From assembly GCA_000827495.1 (NCBI GenBank), contig KN817579.1, positions 62,001-126,000 on the forward strand: 64,000 nucleotides of DNA. Direction: 5' to 3'. A program made the position numbers and the translations under genes. This document shows positions 22,402-33,411 of the stretch, one piece after another (position 1 is the stretch's first letter; the number at the start of each line of letters is the position of its first letter). This DNA comes from Hypholoma sublateritium FD-334 SS-4 (taxonomy: Eukaryota; Basidiomycota; Agaricomycetes; Agaricales; Strophariaceae). The notes beneath the pieces are model-generated. The model did not search any database and had not been told where the DNA came from. It worked only from the letters and a program-made list of their open reading frames with translations.

Positions 22402-23899
22402 CACCCCGGCAAGTTGAGGTTTTCAGGTCACCTCAAAACCCCGGAAAAAACTTGATCTTTTTAGGAAGTAGAAGTCTGGCCGAAAATGTGTAGTAAAATA
22501 TTAATTTAAGGACATAGTATATGTTGACTTCAATTAGAATAATCAGTCAGGTTATATTTCTACCTCAAAACACAACTGAAAACCTGATTGTCAGTAGCCT
22601 GGAAAACGGAGAATAATAGTAAAGCTTTGTTTCTATTTTAAGATAAACAATAGCTTTGAATATCGTGTGTCCCGAGAACCTGGCAAAGACTATGATTTTT
22701 GACTATTGTTTTTTCCATGCCGAATTTCTTAATATTATCCTGGTTCTCGGCAGACCCGAAATTGTGCCTGAAGTTCCAAATTTATCCCATTCTGAAACGA
22801 ATTGCACAAAAGTTTCAGTACAATACAAATTTAGATTTTCAGTACCCACTGAAAATAAGGATCCAATGATGGCTTCGTTAGGTAGCCGCGCGGATTTTTT
22901 CATAGCAGAAAAAGTTCCCGTCGGCCAAGAGGGATGGTAGCCTGCTCCGTCGAAATAAATCATGGGAGTTCCCGTTTGGCCATCCCTCTTGGCCGACGGG
23001 AACTTTTTCTGCTATGAAAAAATCCGCGCGGCTACCTAACGAAGCCATCATTGGTCGAGTTTAAAGGGACTTTACTCAAGTCCAATAAATGGCAATGAGT
23101 TCTTCGAGCCCGCGCGAGAATAGCCTGCCCTCGCTAGAGCAGAGCACAACCCTTACCACCTCGCCAGGTGTACGCCGCCGAAAATACTATCATTTAGGCG
23201 AGCAAACTCGCGACCTGCAATTCCCCAGCGCCTCGCTAGGCGACGGGACAGTGGACCACCCGCGCAACAATAGACCGCGATCTATTTTTATCCCGCTTGC
23301 CTTTCCCTCGCCAGGGAATCGAGACACTATGTCTCAAGCGTCTTTTCTTCCACCTCACGGTGAGAAGACTCTAAATTTTGCGCTACCCACCCACCCACAC
23401 CTATTTATTTACGTAGTGCCTGCTCCGTCGAAATAAATCATGGGAGTTCCCGTCGGCCAAGAGGCATCCCAGAACCACCAACGACGACCTTCATGGCGAG
23501 CTCGAGTCCGTGGTGCAACGGTACCGGGACGGAAGGTCAACCAAGTTACAAGCGTGGTCGCAGCTCGTCAAGGGAATCGAGTCCCACACGGGAGTTGAAG
23601 AAGCCGTGAAAGAGAACACGCTCGCGATGTACTTTGCTGAGGTCGACTCCGCCGTGTCCGTCCTCTAACAGTCCGCCGAACATGCCACGCACANNGCTCG
23701 AGGTGAGGATCTCTCCGCTGAACGGCGAGACACTGTTGGCTCGCCTGAACCTGCCGGTGACGACAACACCGGACCTGACGGCGTCGTTGGACAGCCCGGA
23801 GTCGTCGGGCCACGGTCTGGAAACAAACGACCGGCTGACGGGCTCGGGAATTTACTCAAGCGGTACTCAGCCGCAGATTCGGACGACGAGCGAGGTACC
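22402..23899 (+). repeat. Left inverted arm of DIRS-like element (1,498 bp)
   Basis: Reverse-complement identical to 28754-30251 (paired coordinates sum to 52,653), including the two Ns. It carries the element's outer end, an internal hairpin, a 115-codon frame (23089-23436) and the N-terminal part of gag in plus orientation. The homology stops exactly at GGTACC (23894-23899), where the minus-strand recombinase begins. Confidence 0.9.
22863..23056. repeat. Near-perfect ~75-bp hairpin within the inverted arm
   Basis: Arms at about 22863-22938 and 22979-23056 (beginning CAATGATGGCTTCG) are complementary around a ~40-bp loop that contains CCTGCTCCGTCGAAATAAAT. That loop sequence recurs at about 23418-23453, followed by the arm motif CGGCCAAGAGG. 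This looks like several copies of the element's own terminal sequence. The same hairpin is mirrored at about 29597-29790. Confidence 0.8.
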
Positions 23900-24803
23900 A
23901 GCATCCGGTGACTTGGATCAGTGCTGGTGCGACCCCGTGTTCGGCCAGAGATGTAGCGCCGCCTGCGCGCATGGATTGGCCCGCGACGCCTTTGTCAAAG
24001 AAAAGCGCGAGCTTTCTGGTAAAGAAAGAGCGTGTGGGAACGTGCCCGGCGCTCGTGATCCACAAGGGAGAAGCCAGGGGGAAACGGGCGTCGCGGAGGC
24101 GGAGATAGTGGTCGAAGTGGCAAAGGGGGTTGTGTGCAAATTGGCGCTTGTTCACGATGACGACATTGCCTTCGAAGAAGCGGTCGGCTTTGTGAGCGGG
24201 GAGAAGAAATTGATAACGGTCATCGGAGATGGAAACGGTGGAACGCCATGTAATTTTTCTCCAATTATGGAGGGATTTGTTGTTGGGGAAAGTCATTTCC
24301 CCCAAGCGAAGCAAAGCGAAGAAACCTGTGAGGATCATTGCGAGGAAAAGGCAGTCATCGTAGGAGTTGTGGTCCGTTTGCGCAATGACAATTGACAAGT
24401 CGTCGAGGGTGAGGGCACACTTGCGGGACGTCGGCGATCCGTGTAGTCGCATACATCCTTGAAGTGTGCGGTGTACAATAGAAGATTTGCGCATTTGTCG
24501 GATGGTTGGGAAATAGGGTTCGAGTTGGTGGCAAATCCCAGATAGATAAGTGTCAACGGAGTCAGGCTTCAAGAAGCTGCATTGGAAAACGACGTAGAAT
24601 GAGAGTGTGTCTTCCGTCGGCTCGACGGGCATGTTGTGAATGTGGACAAAGTTTAAATAAGAATTGAGCGCCGAACCATAAGATTTCCAAGTTGAGAGGT
24701 CGATGCACTGACCAATGGCGATAGCTCTTTCGTGATAGAGCTTTTCGCGGGACCAGGGCTCCCTAACGGGCTGCCTGCTCCGAACGGAGGTCGTGGGGAT
24801 CAT
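23900..24803 (-). CDS. DIRS-type tyrosine recombinase, truncated
   Basis: About 300 residues from the ATG at 24803. The N-terminal core-binding part (TWKSYGSALNSYLNF) is followed by the catalytic domain with the first Arg box (LTGFFALLRLGEMTF), then SFFTRKL and GQSMRAGGATSLAEHGV with the second Arg. Where an H is usual in the H-x-x-R box, a Q precedes S-M-R, a substitution I think some fungal members share. The frame reaches I-Q-V-T-G and then crosses into the inverted arm, so the stretch with the nucleophilic Tyr is missing. The start codon overlaps the RT stop as ATGA, which suggests reinitiation-coupled translation. Inactive as assembled. Confidence 0.85.
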
Positions 24804-26695
24804 TTTTTGGTGTGCCCCAGCATGAGTCGTGGGGGTTGAAGGGGTTGAATTTTTAGACCGGGAGAGAGGCTCTCGGCCCTCGCGAAATCAAAATGCGAAA
24901 GAGCGTCGGCGACGCTGTTTTCGATGCCAGGAACGTGTAAGACTCTCAGGTCGTGCGAACCGTCGATGAGGATGTCGATGGCGGACTTTAATATATGATT
25001 GTATGCAGGCTGGCAGCGAAGAGAGTTGAAGATGTCGAAGGTGTTCGAGCTGTCAGTGTGAATGATTACACGACGCCTGTCGACGGACGTTTGGTGGATG
25101 TGTTCCAAGGCAGATAGTACGCACAATGCTTTGTATTGAAATATGATGTCATTTGGAGCAGAGGGAAAGGCGGTGGAGGGCGCGTAAAAACCCAGATTGT
25201 GGTTGGTATCCCAAAAACCCAGCCCTTCTAGCGACACGTCGTAATAAAATGTGCAGTCGGCGTCGGACTCACCCCAAGAACGAGAGTTGAGCACGCGGAC
25301 GCCATCTGAAGCCTCAATGTGAGCTCTGGCCCAATGAAAATCGGCGCGTACAGCGGTGTTTGTGTAGATGCATTGCTCAGCCTTCGATTTACCAGCCATT
25401 TTGGGGTAGAAATTATTGAGGCACGCTTTGAGCAGCGGATAGACGTTAAAAGCATAGTTTGTCCATCCGCTCATTTGTTGCCATCGCTTTAGCTTAAAAT
25501 GGACAGGCTTTTTCGAGTTCTTTGAACTCTTCTGGCCGTTCTCCGATTTTCGCGGCTCGGTAGACCAGGCAGCAAGTTCCTTGAGCAGGCGAAGACGTGC
25601 CTCTGAGGGCAAAGTAAGGGTCATAGCATTGGGATCCACACTGATACCAATGACGGTGAGCGGGGCCCCGAACACTTGCTTCCGCTCCTTGTGCGGGATA
25701 CCAATTGAATCCCAGAGATTAAGGAGGACAGTTTGGTCGCGCGGGAAATACCTTCCGTAAGGCTTGTAGAACAGGACGTCGCCCGCCAGATTGCAGCCGG
25801 ACGAGTCGTCAATGTACGTGGCGAGGCGTTCAACACCGCGCACGTTCATGGCTATCCACGAGACGAGACTGTTAAAAGCAATGAATATTGCAGCCGAAGC
25901 GGAGCTCCCAAACGCGAGATTTCGATCGACGTAACAAGTCCCGTCGACAATGTTTGTCTGTTTGAGTTGCCAGTGCGGATGCATAGGCATGAGGCAGTAA
26001 GCTTCGGCGATATCAGCCTTCCACATGACTAATTCTGAATTTTCGGGGAGAGATTGGCGAAGTTTGAGTAGCATGGCGCCCACATATTTCATGTTGTCGA
26101 GCGGGTATCCAGTTACGAGCTCGTGGTGGATCATACTGTTCAAGGAAAAATCGCCGGCACTGTGATCAGTCACCATTCGAAGGTCGGTGGAATCCGACTT
26201 CGGCACGGCGTGGATGGGCGACGCATACATTCCAGGGAGCAGATTGTTTCCGAACGCCTCGGAGAAACGGCCTTTGGCGATTTCGACGTTGCGTTGTGCT
26301 CGCAAAAACGCGGCTTTCTGCTCGTCGGGCGGGGACGGATATGACGCGTTGTGCGTGGTTGGATAGCCTTCGCGGAGGGTATCGGCCCACGGCCAAAATC
26401 CCTCGCGTAGACCTTTACACACTGACTCGACGAACTCCGGATTTGGGTGGTTGCGTAGAAGCGATTCAAACTTGTCGACGTCGATGGGAGTGACGATTTT
26501 AAAAAGATGGGGATGGTCGTGCACGGTTTTGGAGGCTACAAAATTGTTCAGTTCGGCCAGCGGGATGGATGCGAGGGGGCGAGCGGTCTCGGTCCAACGC
26601 GACGTCGAGAAAGGAAGCGCGATCGAGTCCTCATCCCAAACGTTGTGACGGAGGTATTTGGTGTTCAACCCGTAATGCTCATTTCGAGCCACCAT
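24800..26695 (-). CDS. DIRS-type reverse transcriptase / RNase H
   Basis: Copies element RNA into DNA. I chose the ATG at 26695 (M-V-A-R-N-E-H-Y-G), which overlaps the end of gag by 17 nt. The open frame itself runs further upstream across the gag region. About 631 residues. RT motifs are seen: LRMVTDHSAGDFSLN, WKADIAEAYCLMPMHP, NLAFGSSASAA and the catalytic YIDDSS box. RNase H follows, with YYDVSLEGLGFW, the HTDSSNTFDIFNSL region and VPGIENSVADALSHFD. The frame has no internal stop and is the best-preserved gene of the element. No methyltransferase domain is seen between RT and recombinase. Confidence 0.9.
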   Translation of the reverse strand: MVARNEHYGLNTKYLRHNVWDEDSIALPFSTSRWTETARPLASIPLAELNNFVASKTVHDHPHLFKIVTPIDVDKFESLLRNHPNPEFVESVCKGLREGFWPWADTLREGYPTTHNASYPSPPDEQKAAFLRAQRNVEIAKGRFSEAFGNNLLPGMYASPIHAVPKSDSTDLRMVTDHSAGDFSLNSMIHHELVTGYPLDNMKYVGAMLLKLRQSLPENSELVMWKADIAEAYCLMPMHPHWQLKQTNIVDGTCYVDRNLAFGSSASAAIFIAFNSLVSWIAMNVRGVERLATYIDDSSGCNLAGDVLFYKPYGRYFPRDQTVLLNLWDSIGIPHKERKQVFGAPLTVIGISVDPNAMTLTLPSEARLRLLKELAAWSTEPRKSENGQKSSKNSKKPVHFKLKRWQQMSGWTNYAFNVYPLLKACLNNFYPKMAGKSKAEQCIYTNTAVRADFHWARAHIEASDGVRVLNSRSWGESDADCTFYYDVSLEGLGFWDTNHNLGFYAPSTAFPSAPNDIIFQYKALCVLSALEHIHQTSVDRRRVIIHTDSSNTFDIFNSLRCQPAYNHILKSAIDILIDGSHDLRVLHVPGIENSVADALSHFDFARAESLSPGLKIQPLQPPRLMLGHTKK

Positions 26696-28957
26696 CACAG
26701 GCTTCTTTGCCGTGCCCTGGCTTCCTGCATGCCTGGCAGACATGTCGGTAAGAGCACCCGGTACCTTTACACCCGCCGGGCGCATTAAAGCACCTACAGA
26801 TGGGTGTTTTTCCTCCGCTGTTGATCCGTGCGCCACTCGAATTTGATCCGCTGCCGGGGGCTGGTCCCTCCTCAGCGCCGTCGGGGAAGAGAGTGGCAGC
26901 ATAGATTCCTTGGAACCGCATTGTGTCAGACAGGAGGCATTTGAATCCCCCTTGGTACTTGTTTCGGACAGCGATGTCGTATTGAATAACCTTGTGGTGT
27001 GCTTGGACCTTCTTGGAGCGGAACTGCTCCTTGATGTGGTCTTCATAAGCGAGTAATTCCTCCACTCGGTTGGGAAAGGCAAAACGGATTGCCCGAGAAG
27101 TGAGGGACCAAGCGTCGGCCCATTCCGAACTTGTACAGATAGCCCTTTTCGACTGAGGGATTGTAATACTGATCTCTTGGTCTCCGATGCTCGCCTTTCT
27201 CTCGTGATCAGTTGAAGCATCGTAGAACGATGCGTAGACGACGTTGAGGTCGCATGGCTTCCCCCTGATGATGCAATCCCACTGTGACCGCGGGAAGCCA
27301 TCCGGTGAGTTGGGATGTGTCTCAAGGAAGAAACGGACGTGTTTCGGGTCCTCGCTGAACTTTGAAAGGATTGCGTAGGTCTCTTGGCATCTGGGGTCAC
27401 GTCGGGCGCCGCTTGGAAGAGATGTGTGCCACGGCATGTCCGCTTCGGTGAGCCGAATCTTCTTAGGAGACTCGGTACCTCGCTCGTCGTCCGAATCTGC
27501 GGCTGAGTACCGCTTGAGTAAATTCCCGAGCCCGTCAGCCGGTCGTTTGTTTCCAGACCGTGGCCCGACGACTCCGGGCTGTCCAACGACGCCGTCAGGT
27601 CCGGTGTTGTCGTCACCGGCAGGTTCAGGCGAGCCAACAGTGTCTCGCCGTTCAGCGGAGAGATCCTCACCTCGAGCNTCCCTCGCGTAGACCTTTACAC
27701 ACTGACTCGACGAACTCCGGATTTGGGTGGTTGCGTAGAAGCGATTCAAACTTGTCGACGTCGATGGGAGTGACGATTTTAAAAAGATGGGGATGGTCGT
27801 GCACGGTTTTGGAGGCTACAAAATTGTTCAGTTCGGCCAGCGGGATGGATGCGAGGGGGCGAGCGGTCTCGGTCCAACGCGACGTCGAGAAAGGAAGCGC
27901 GATCGAGTCCTCATCCCAAACGTTGTGACGGAGGTATTTGGTGTTCAACCCGTAATGCTCATTTCGAGCCACCATCACAGGCTTCTTTGCCGTGCCCTGG
28001 CTTCCTGCATGCCTGGCAGACATGTCGGTAAGAGCACCCGGTACCTTTACACCCGCCGGGCGCATTAAAGCACCTACAGATGGGTGTTTTTCCTCCGCTG
28101 TTGATCCGTGCGCCACTCGAATTTGATCCGCTGCCGGGGGCTGGTCCCTCCTCAGCGCCGTCGGGGAAGAGAGTGGCAGCATAGATTCCTTGGAACCGCA
28201 TTGTGTCAGACAGGAGGCATTTGAATCCCCCTTGGTACTTGTTTCGGACAGCGATGTCGTATTGAATAACCTTGTGGTGTGCTTGGACCTTCTTGGAGCG
28301 GAACTGCTCCTTGATGTGGTCTTCATAAGCGAGTAATTCCTCCACTCGGTTGGGAAAGGCAAAACGGATTGCCCGAGAAGTGAGGGACCAAGCGTCGGCC
28401 CATTCCGAACTTGTACAGATAGCCCTTTTCGACTGAGGGATTGTAATACTGATCTCTTGGTCTCCGATGCTCGCCTTTCTCTCGTGATCAGTTGAAGCAT
28501 CGTAGAACGATGCGTAGACGACGTTGAGGTCGCATGGCTTCCCCCTGATGATGCAATCCCACTGTGACCGCGGGAAGCCATCCGGTGAGTTGGGATGTGT
28601 CTCAAGGAAGAAACGGACGTGTTTCGGGTCCTCGCTGAACTTTGAAAGGATTGCGTAGGTCTCTTGGCATCTGGGGTCACGTCGGGCGCCGCTTGGAAGA
28701 GATGTGTGCCACGGCATGTCCGCTTCGGTGAGCCGAATCTTCTTAGGAGACTCGGTACCTCGCTCGTCGTCCGAATCTGCGGCTGAGTACCGCTTGAGTA
28801 AATTCCCGAGCCCGTCAGCCGGTCGTTTGTTTCCAGACCGTGGCCCGACGACTCCGGGCTGTCCAACGACGCCGTCAGGTCCGGTGTTGTCGTCACCGGC
28901 AGGTTCAGGCGAGCCAACAGTGTCTCGCCGTTCAGCGGAGAGATCCTCACCTCGAGC
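26399..28957. repeat. Tandem direct duplication, 2 x 1,279 bp
   Basis: 26399-27677 and 27679-28957 are identical, offset 1,280, separated by one N at 27678. The unit contains gag and the first part of the RT frame. Both units end in CTCGAGC next to an N. Confidence 0.9.
26679..27677 (-). pseudogene. Gag-like protein, inner copy (5'-truncated)
   Basis: Same sequence as the outer gag copy but cut at its N-terminal side by the tandem-duplication junction at 27678. It ends with two Cys/His clusters (CRCFNAPGGCKGTGCSYRH, a CCCH type, and CQACRKPGHGKEAC, a CCHC knuckle), as expected for a nucleic-acid-binding Gag. The stop is at 26679. Confidence 0.75.
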
Positions 28958-29178
28958 NNTGTGCGTGGCATGTTCGGCGGACTGTTAGAGGACGGACACG
29001 GCGGAGTCGACCTCAGCAAAGTACATCGCGAGCGTGTTCTCTTTCACGGCTTCTTCAACTCCCGTGTGGGACTCGATTCCCTTGACGAGCTGCGACCACG
29101 CTTGTAACTTGGTTGACCTTCCGTCCCGGTACCGTTGCACCACGGACTCGAGCTCGCCATGAAGGTCGTCGTTGGTGG
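27959..29178 (-). pseudogene. Gag-like protein, outer copy, with in-frame stop
   Basis: The reading starts with a helical region (LHGELESVVQRYRDGRS, ENTLAMYFAEVDSAV). An in-frame TAA follows at about 28981-28983, then the Gly/Pro-rich linker, S-P-K-K-I-R-L (a possible nuclear signal) and the two zinc clusters, ending at 27959. Downstream of the stop a 252-codon frame opens at the ATG at 28717. The start of the full protein is not certain, so the annotated left limit is approximate. The same stop appears in the mirrored arm at about 23670. Confidence 0.7.
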
Positions 29179-30251
29179 TTCTGGGATGCCTCTTGGCCGA
29201 CGGGAACTCCCATGATTTATTTCGACGGAGCAGGCACTACGTAAATAAATAGGTGTGGGTGGGTGGGTAGCGCAAAATTTAGAGTCTTCTCACCGTGAGG
29301 TGGAAGAAAAGACGCTTGAGACATAGTGTCTCGATTCCCTGGCGAGGGAAAGGCAAGCGGGATAAAAATAGATCGCGGTCTATTGTTGCGCGGGTGGTCC
29401 ACTGTCCCGTCGCCTAGCGAGGCGCTGGGGAATTGCAGGTCGCGAGTTTGCTCGCCTAAATGATAGTATTTTCGGCGGCGTACACCTGGCGAGGTGGTAA
29501 GGGTTGTGCTCTGCTCTAGCGAGGGCAGGCTATTCTCGCGCGGGCTCGAAGAACTCATTGCCATTTATTGGACTTGAGTAAAGTCCCTTTAAACTCGACC
29601 AATGATGGCTTCGTTAGGTAGCCGCGCGGATTTTTTCATAGCAGAAAAAGTTCCCGTCGGCCAAGAGGGATGGCCAAACGGGAACTCCCATGATTTATTT
29701 CGACGGAGCAGGCTACCATCCCTCTTGGCCGACGGGAACTTTTTCTGCTATGAAAAAATCCGCGCGGCTACCTAACGAAGCCATCATTGGATCCTTATTT
29801 TCAGTGGGTACTGAAAATCTAAATTTGTATTGTACTGAAACTTTTGTGCAATTCGTTTCAGAATGGGATAAATTTGGAACTTCAGGCACAATTTCGGGTC
29901 TGCCGAGAACCAGGATAATATTAAGAAATTCGGCATGGAAAAAACAATAGTCAAAAATCATAGTCTTTGCCAGGTTCTCGGGACACACGATATTCAAAGC
30001 TATTGTTTATCTTAAAATAGAAACAAAGCTTTACTATTATTCTCCGTTTTCCAGGCTACTGACAATCAGGTTTTCAGTTGTGTTTTGAGGTAGAAATATA
30101 ACCTGACTGATTATTCTAATTGAAGTCAACATATACTATGTCCTTAAATTAATATTTTACTACACATTTTCGGCCAGACTTCTACTTCCTAAAAAGATCA
30201 AGTTTTTTCCGGGGTTTTGAGGTGACCTGAAAACCTCAACTTGCCGGGGTG
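28754..30251 (-). repeat. Right inverted arm of DIRS-like element (1,498 bp)
   Basis: Reverse complement of 22402-23899. It is continuous with the gag coding sequence, so this is the original 5' end of the element and the left arm is the added copy. Confidence 0.9.
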
Positions 30252-32099
30252 ATATCCAGGCATCTTCGACACCGCTCTCACCGCCGCCGGTTTTCTGGCT
30301 CAACTGTCACATCCAGAACATAGCATGTAGAGAAGCACAGGACAAGGACAACAGGGGAGCCGCCCACAGCCATTGAAGATGGTCGAGGATGGGTAACCAC
30401 GCCGCGCGCAGCAGCAGCAGCGAGGCAGCGAGAATAGCGAGGTTCAAGTCAGATTCACGATCGTGACAAGCACAGCGCGCCGTGTTGAAGATAGACGCGA
30501 GAAGCGCAGCGCGCGTGGACCAGGAGACGGGCGCGGGGTCCGTCATGGAAGTCGGATCGCGAAGGTGGCGATAGCGTCTTGTTAAGCGGAGAGCGTGATG
30601 TCGAATGCCAGCGCCCAAAGTAAGAGCGCGTCTGCGAGTGCGGCAGCGTGAATGGACGCCACAGGTTGTAGAAATCCTGGGCGAACGTCAGGGCAATGGC
30701 GGGGAGAGTAAACACGATGATTTCAGAGGTCAGAAGCAATTGATCAAGCGAACCAACTGAACGTACAACGCGATAGACCTCGTTGAATACAGATATCCAA
30801 CGGCGAGTTGTCTCTCAAAGTACGGCGCAGCACCTTCACGGATGAACGTCGAACGATGAACACGCGGTGGACGGGGCTGGTAGCCAGGAGCGTTGTCTAG
30901 CATGCACGGCGGCGCGATCGTCCCTCGCATCAACGCTGAACGTGTACAGAGCCTGAGAGCCGGCGGTGCGGCGCGCAGAGAAGTGCGGGCAGCGCTATTG
31001 CAGTGAGCGGGTGGTGCGGTGGTGGACGGACTGGGTTGACGTGTGTGATGATTATGGCGGCACTCGTGCTCGGCTCTCGGTGGCGTCGTCTTCGAAGCCG
31101 AAAGCGTGCAGGCGGCAGCAAATGCGTGATGTAGGGGACAGAAAAAGTGTGACGTGCGGCGGGGAAGAGGGCGGGGAGAGCGAGCGCGATGGGCGCAGGA
31201 CGATGCGCTGATCGTGCAATCAGGGTGGTTGCCGCGGATGGCAGGGGTCAGGTGAGTAGCGTATGAGGCGCAGGAATGGGGTCCACCGAGGACGCAGGAT
31301 GTCGATGAGGCGCTGGGGAGAGGTGTCACCCGCGCTCGTGTTCACGACAGCGCACTTGTAGGGCGGACTGAGTGGATGTCAGAGCTCTTCCCCGGCGCAG
31401 AAGGTGAGGAAGACACCTTCTGGTTCGTCTACGTCAGTTCCAGCGCACTGGACTGGTGGAATTCATGATGGGACGTCAGTCGCTCGTGCTCGCCGGTGGG
31501 GCGTTGATCATGCAACGCAGCAGACCGCATGCGAGGGGCCAGTGGGTGCACTATAGCTCGCTTCTGCAGATGGCGGCTATGGATCCTGTACCAGTACGGT
31601 ACAGCAGAAGGGACGCGGGCACGCGCACCATCAGCTCGTCGATGCCCTGCGCGCAATCGCTGGGGAGACCAACGGCGGAACACCATCCGGACAAGGGCAA
31701 GAGCCCGTCGGTCCGTCCGCGCCGCTGTTCCACTATCCCCTGTCAAGATATATACGCGGGCGCACGCCTTCTGCGCGCGAAGCGATCGCCTCCTCGGCGC
31801 AGCGCCTGCTGGCTTGGCTTAGCAAAACCAGCATGCCCCGCAGAATAGGGCGCAGACGAAAGAGGAGGCTCTCCACGGAAACGACGAGGGCGCCCGTGCT
31901 GGCTGCTCCGCCGCCGTTCGCTTACTAAATCTCCGCGCCGGAGCACGCGCGCGCTGCGCAAAGCGTCCCAAGATCCAAATCCGCATCAGCGGTGCACTGC
32001 TATTTCGCAGGAGCCTTCGACTGGCGCAGGGCGGACGAAGTTCGGCACTGGCGCGGTGCGGCTAAGCGTGGCTGCAGGCGCGCTTGGTTCTTTCAACTT
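30252..32099. other. GC-rich decayed DNA, membrane-protein-like remnants
   Basis: Minus-strand frames include hydrophobic stretches (VFTLPAIALTFAQDFYNLW; LNLAILAASLLLLRAAWLPIL) interrupted by frame changes, suggesting a decayed multi-TM protein gene. The block 30441-30580 is ~85% similar to 39627-39752. The plus-strand frames through the region look like composition effects. Confidence 0.45.
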
Positions 32100-33000
32100 C
32101 TTTGTCAAGTGGAAGAAGGCAGCCGAGGGTGGCACGCCAGAGCGAGACGGAGCCCAGAATACCAGGTACGGGGAACGACGGCAGAGTCAGCTACGGGTCG
32201 ACAGGCGGAAGGAGCGGGCGAAGGGGGCCCAGACGTCGGCGCGGTTTCTGGTCACTGGTGTACGCATGGACCGGGGTGTCGATTACCTCTTTGACGAGAG
32301 CGGCGAGCGACTGGCGAGCGGGGACGAGCAGCGGTTCGGGGCGGTCGACGGGAGCATGAACGGCATGGTTGGGTGGGGGCGCAGCAGGGAAGCGGGTGGG
32401 AGGTGCGCATGGCGGTGGGCGGGGACAGACGGATGGGGAGACGGGATCAGAGCGCGAGCGCCGTGTCTGACAGACGGCGCGGTGGGTGGGGGAGAAGTGC
32501 GACAGCGACGAAGACGCACCGATGGGGAGGTGCACGACGAGGCGGCGAGTGGGAATATGCGCGATCAGGCGTATGGTTCTCGACGCGGAGCGTGACGCCG
32601 CCGAGGACGAACAGGACGAACGGGACTCATGCGGCTCGGAAGCCGGGCGCGGGGGTGTTGCAGGTCGCCGATGCGTTGATGGCGTCAGAGACGAGCGCGA
32701 GCGCGGTGTGTGGGGAGCGGCGAGCGGGGTGAAAGGAGCGCGGAGGTGTGCAGCTCTCCAGACTCCAGGAGCGCGAGAGGAGCCGGGTGAGGAGTGTCGC
32801 AGCGGCTGACACGGGGCGGCGCTGGAGAGTGGGTGAGTATTGTGGTGATGAGCGCGGACGCGCAGAGTTGGAGCAGGACCAGGGAGTGCGCTGACTGTTG
32901 GCTGTATATGAGTGGGGATCGGTGAATAGGGGTAGGAGGAACGGGGAGGGGGCGCACAGATGGGGACGACGGAGCGCGCAGCAGCTAGGATGACAGCGAA
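32100..33000 (+). repeat. GC-rich dispersed repeat, copy 1
   Basis: Contains blocks repeated in order and in the same orientation at 38670-39400, offset about 6.46 kb: GGGTCGA...GGAAGGAGCGGG, ACAGACGGAT, GGACGAACGGGACTCATGCGG and GAGTTGGAGCAGGACC. No intact frame. It may derive from a gene whose minus-strand reading was coding, judging by the recurring D-A-I-N-A-S-A-T-C-N stretch. Confidence 0.75.
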
Positions 33001-33411
33001 GCGAAAATACAGGCGGCGCCTTCGCCGTGCCAGCGTGCCGTCTCGCCAGTGAACTCGGCATTGCCGCCGCGCTTATCGGAGTCGGAACATTCAATATTCA
33101 ACGTATTCACATGCCGAATTGACCCGCCGTGCCGTGCGCGCATATCACCGAAGATGTCCAATAAGTATTGATGGGCTGTGTGTAGTCTCCTTTACCGTGA
33201 CAGACTTAACATGATATGTATTAATGATAGTCGATCAAGTAAGGCTGTGTGCCTGGCATTCGCACAAGCGTCTCCTGTTAACACTCGCGTCAGTAGGCGC
33301 CGTCCAGCACTTCACATCGAACGCGAAGCACGTCCACGGCACGCTGCAGTCAGCGAACAGTCTCGTCAGCTCGAGATCGTGATCCCAACAGTGCACGGCC
33401 ACTTAGAAGTC
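33001..33411. other. Spacer between GC-rich repeat copies
   Basis: No gene recognised. Mixed composition, with a short AT-rich part around 33190-33250. Confidence 0.3.

Larger units (their letters stand above)
22402..30251 (-). mobile_element. DIRS-like tyrosine-recombinase retroelement with 1.5-kb inverted arms
   Basis: Reading on the minus strand, the order is gag, then reverse transcriptase/RNase H, then tyrosine recombinase, the coding plan of DIRS elements, which use a recombinase and not a DDE integrase. The whole is bounded by perfect inverted arms (22402-23899 and 28754-30251). The outermost bases are CACCCCGGC / GCCGGGGTG, flanked on both sides by ATA. A 1,279-bp segment is tandemly repeated inside. 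The recombinase is cut off before its catalytic Tyr and gag has an in-frame stop, so this copy cannot be autonomous as assembled. Ns at 23694-23695, 27678 and 28958-28959 mark joins beside the same GCTCGAG sequence, so the arrangement may partly be an assembly product. Confidence 0.8.

Noticed and set aside
22656..22940. 94-codon frame in the left arm (also mirrored on the right)
   Set aside because: It runs through the hairpin sequence of the element end and has no protein features.
23634..24395. 253-codon plus-strand frame
   Set aside because: It runs from the inverted gag copy across the junction into antisense recombinase sequence, a chance fusion.
30730..31329. 199-codon Pro/Ser/His-rich minus-strand frame
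   Set aside because: GC-rich repeat DNA with several open frames at once, no domain. Treated as decayed repeat.
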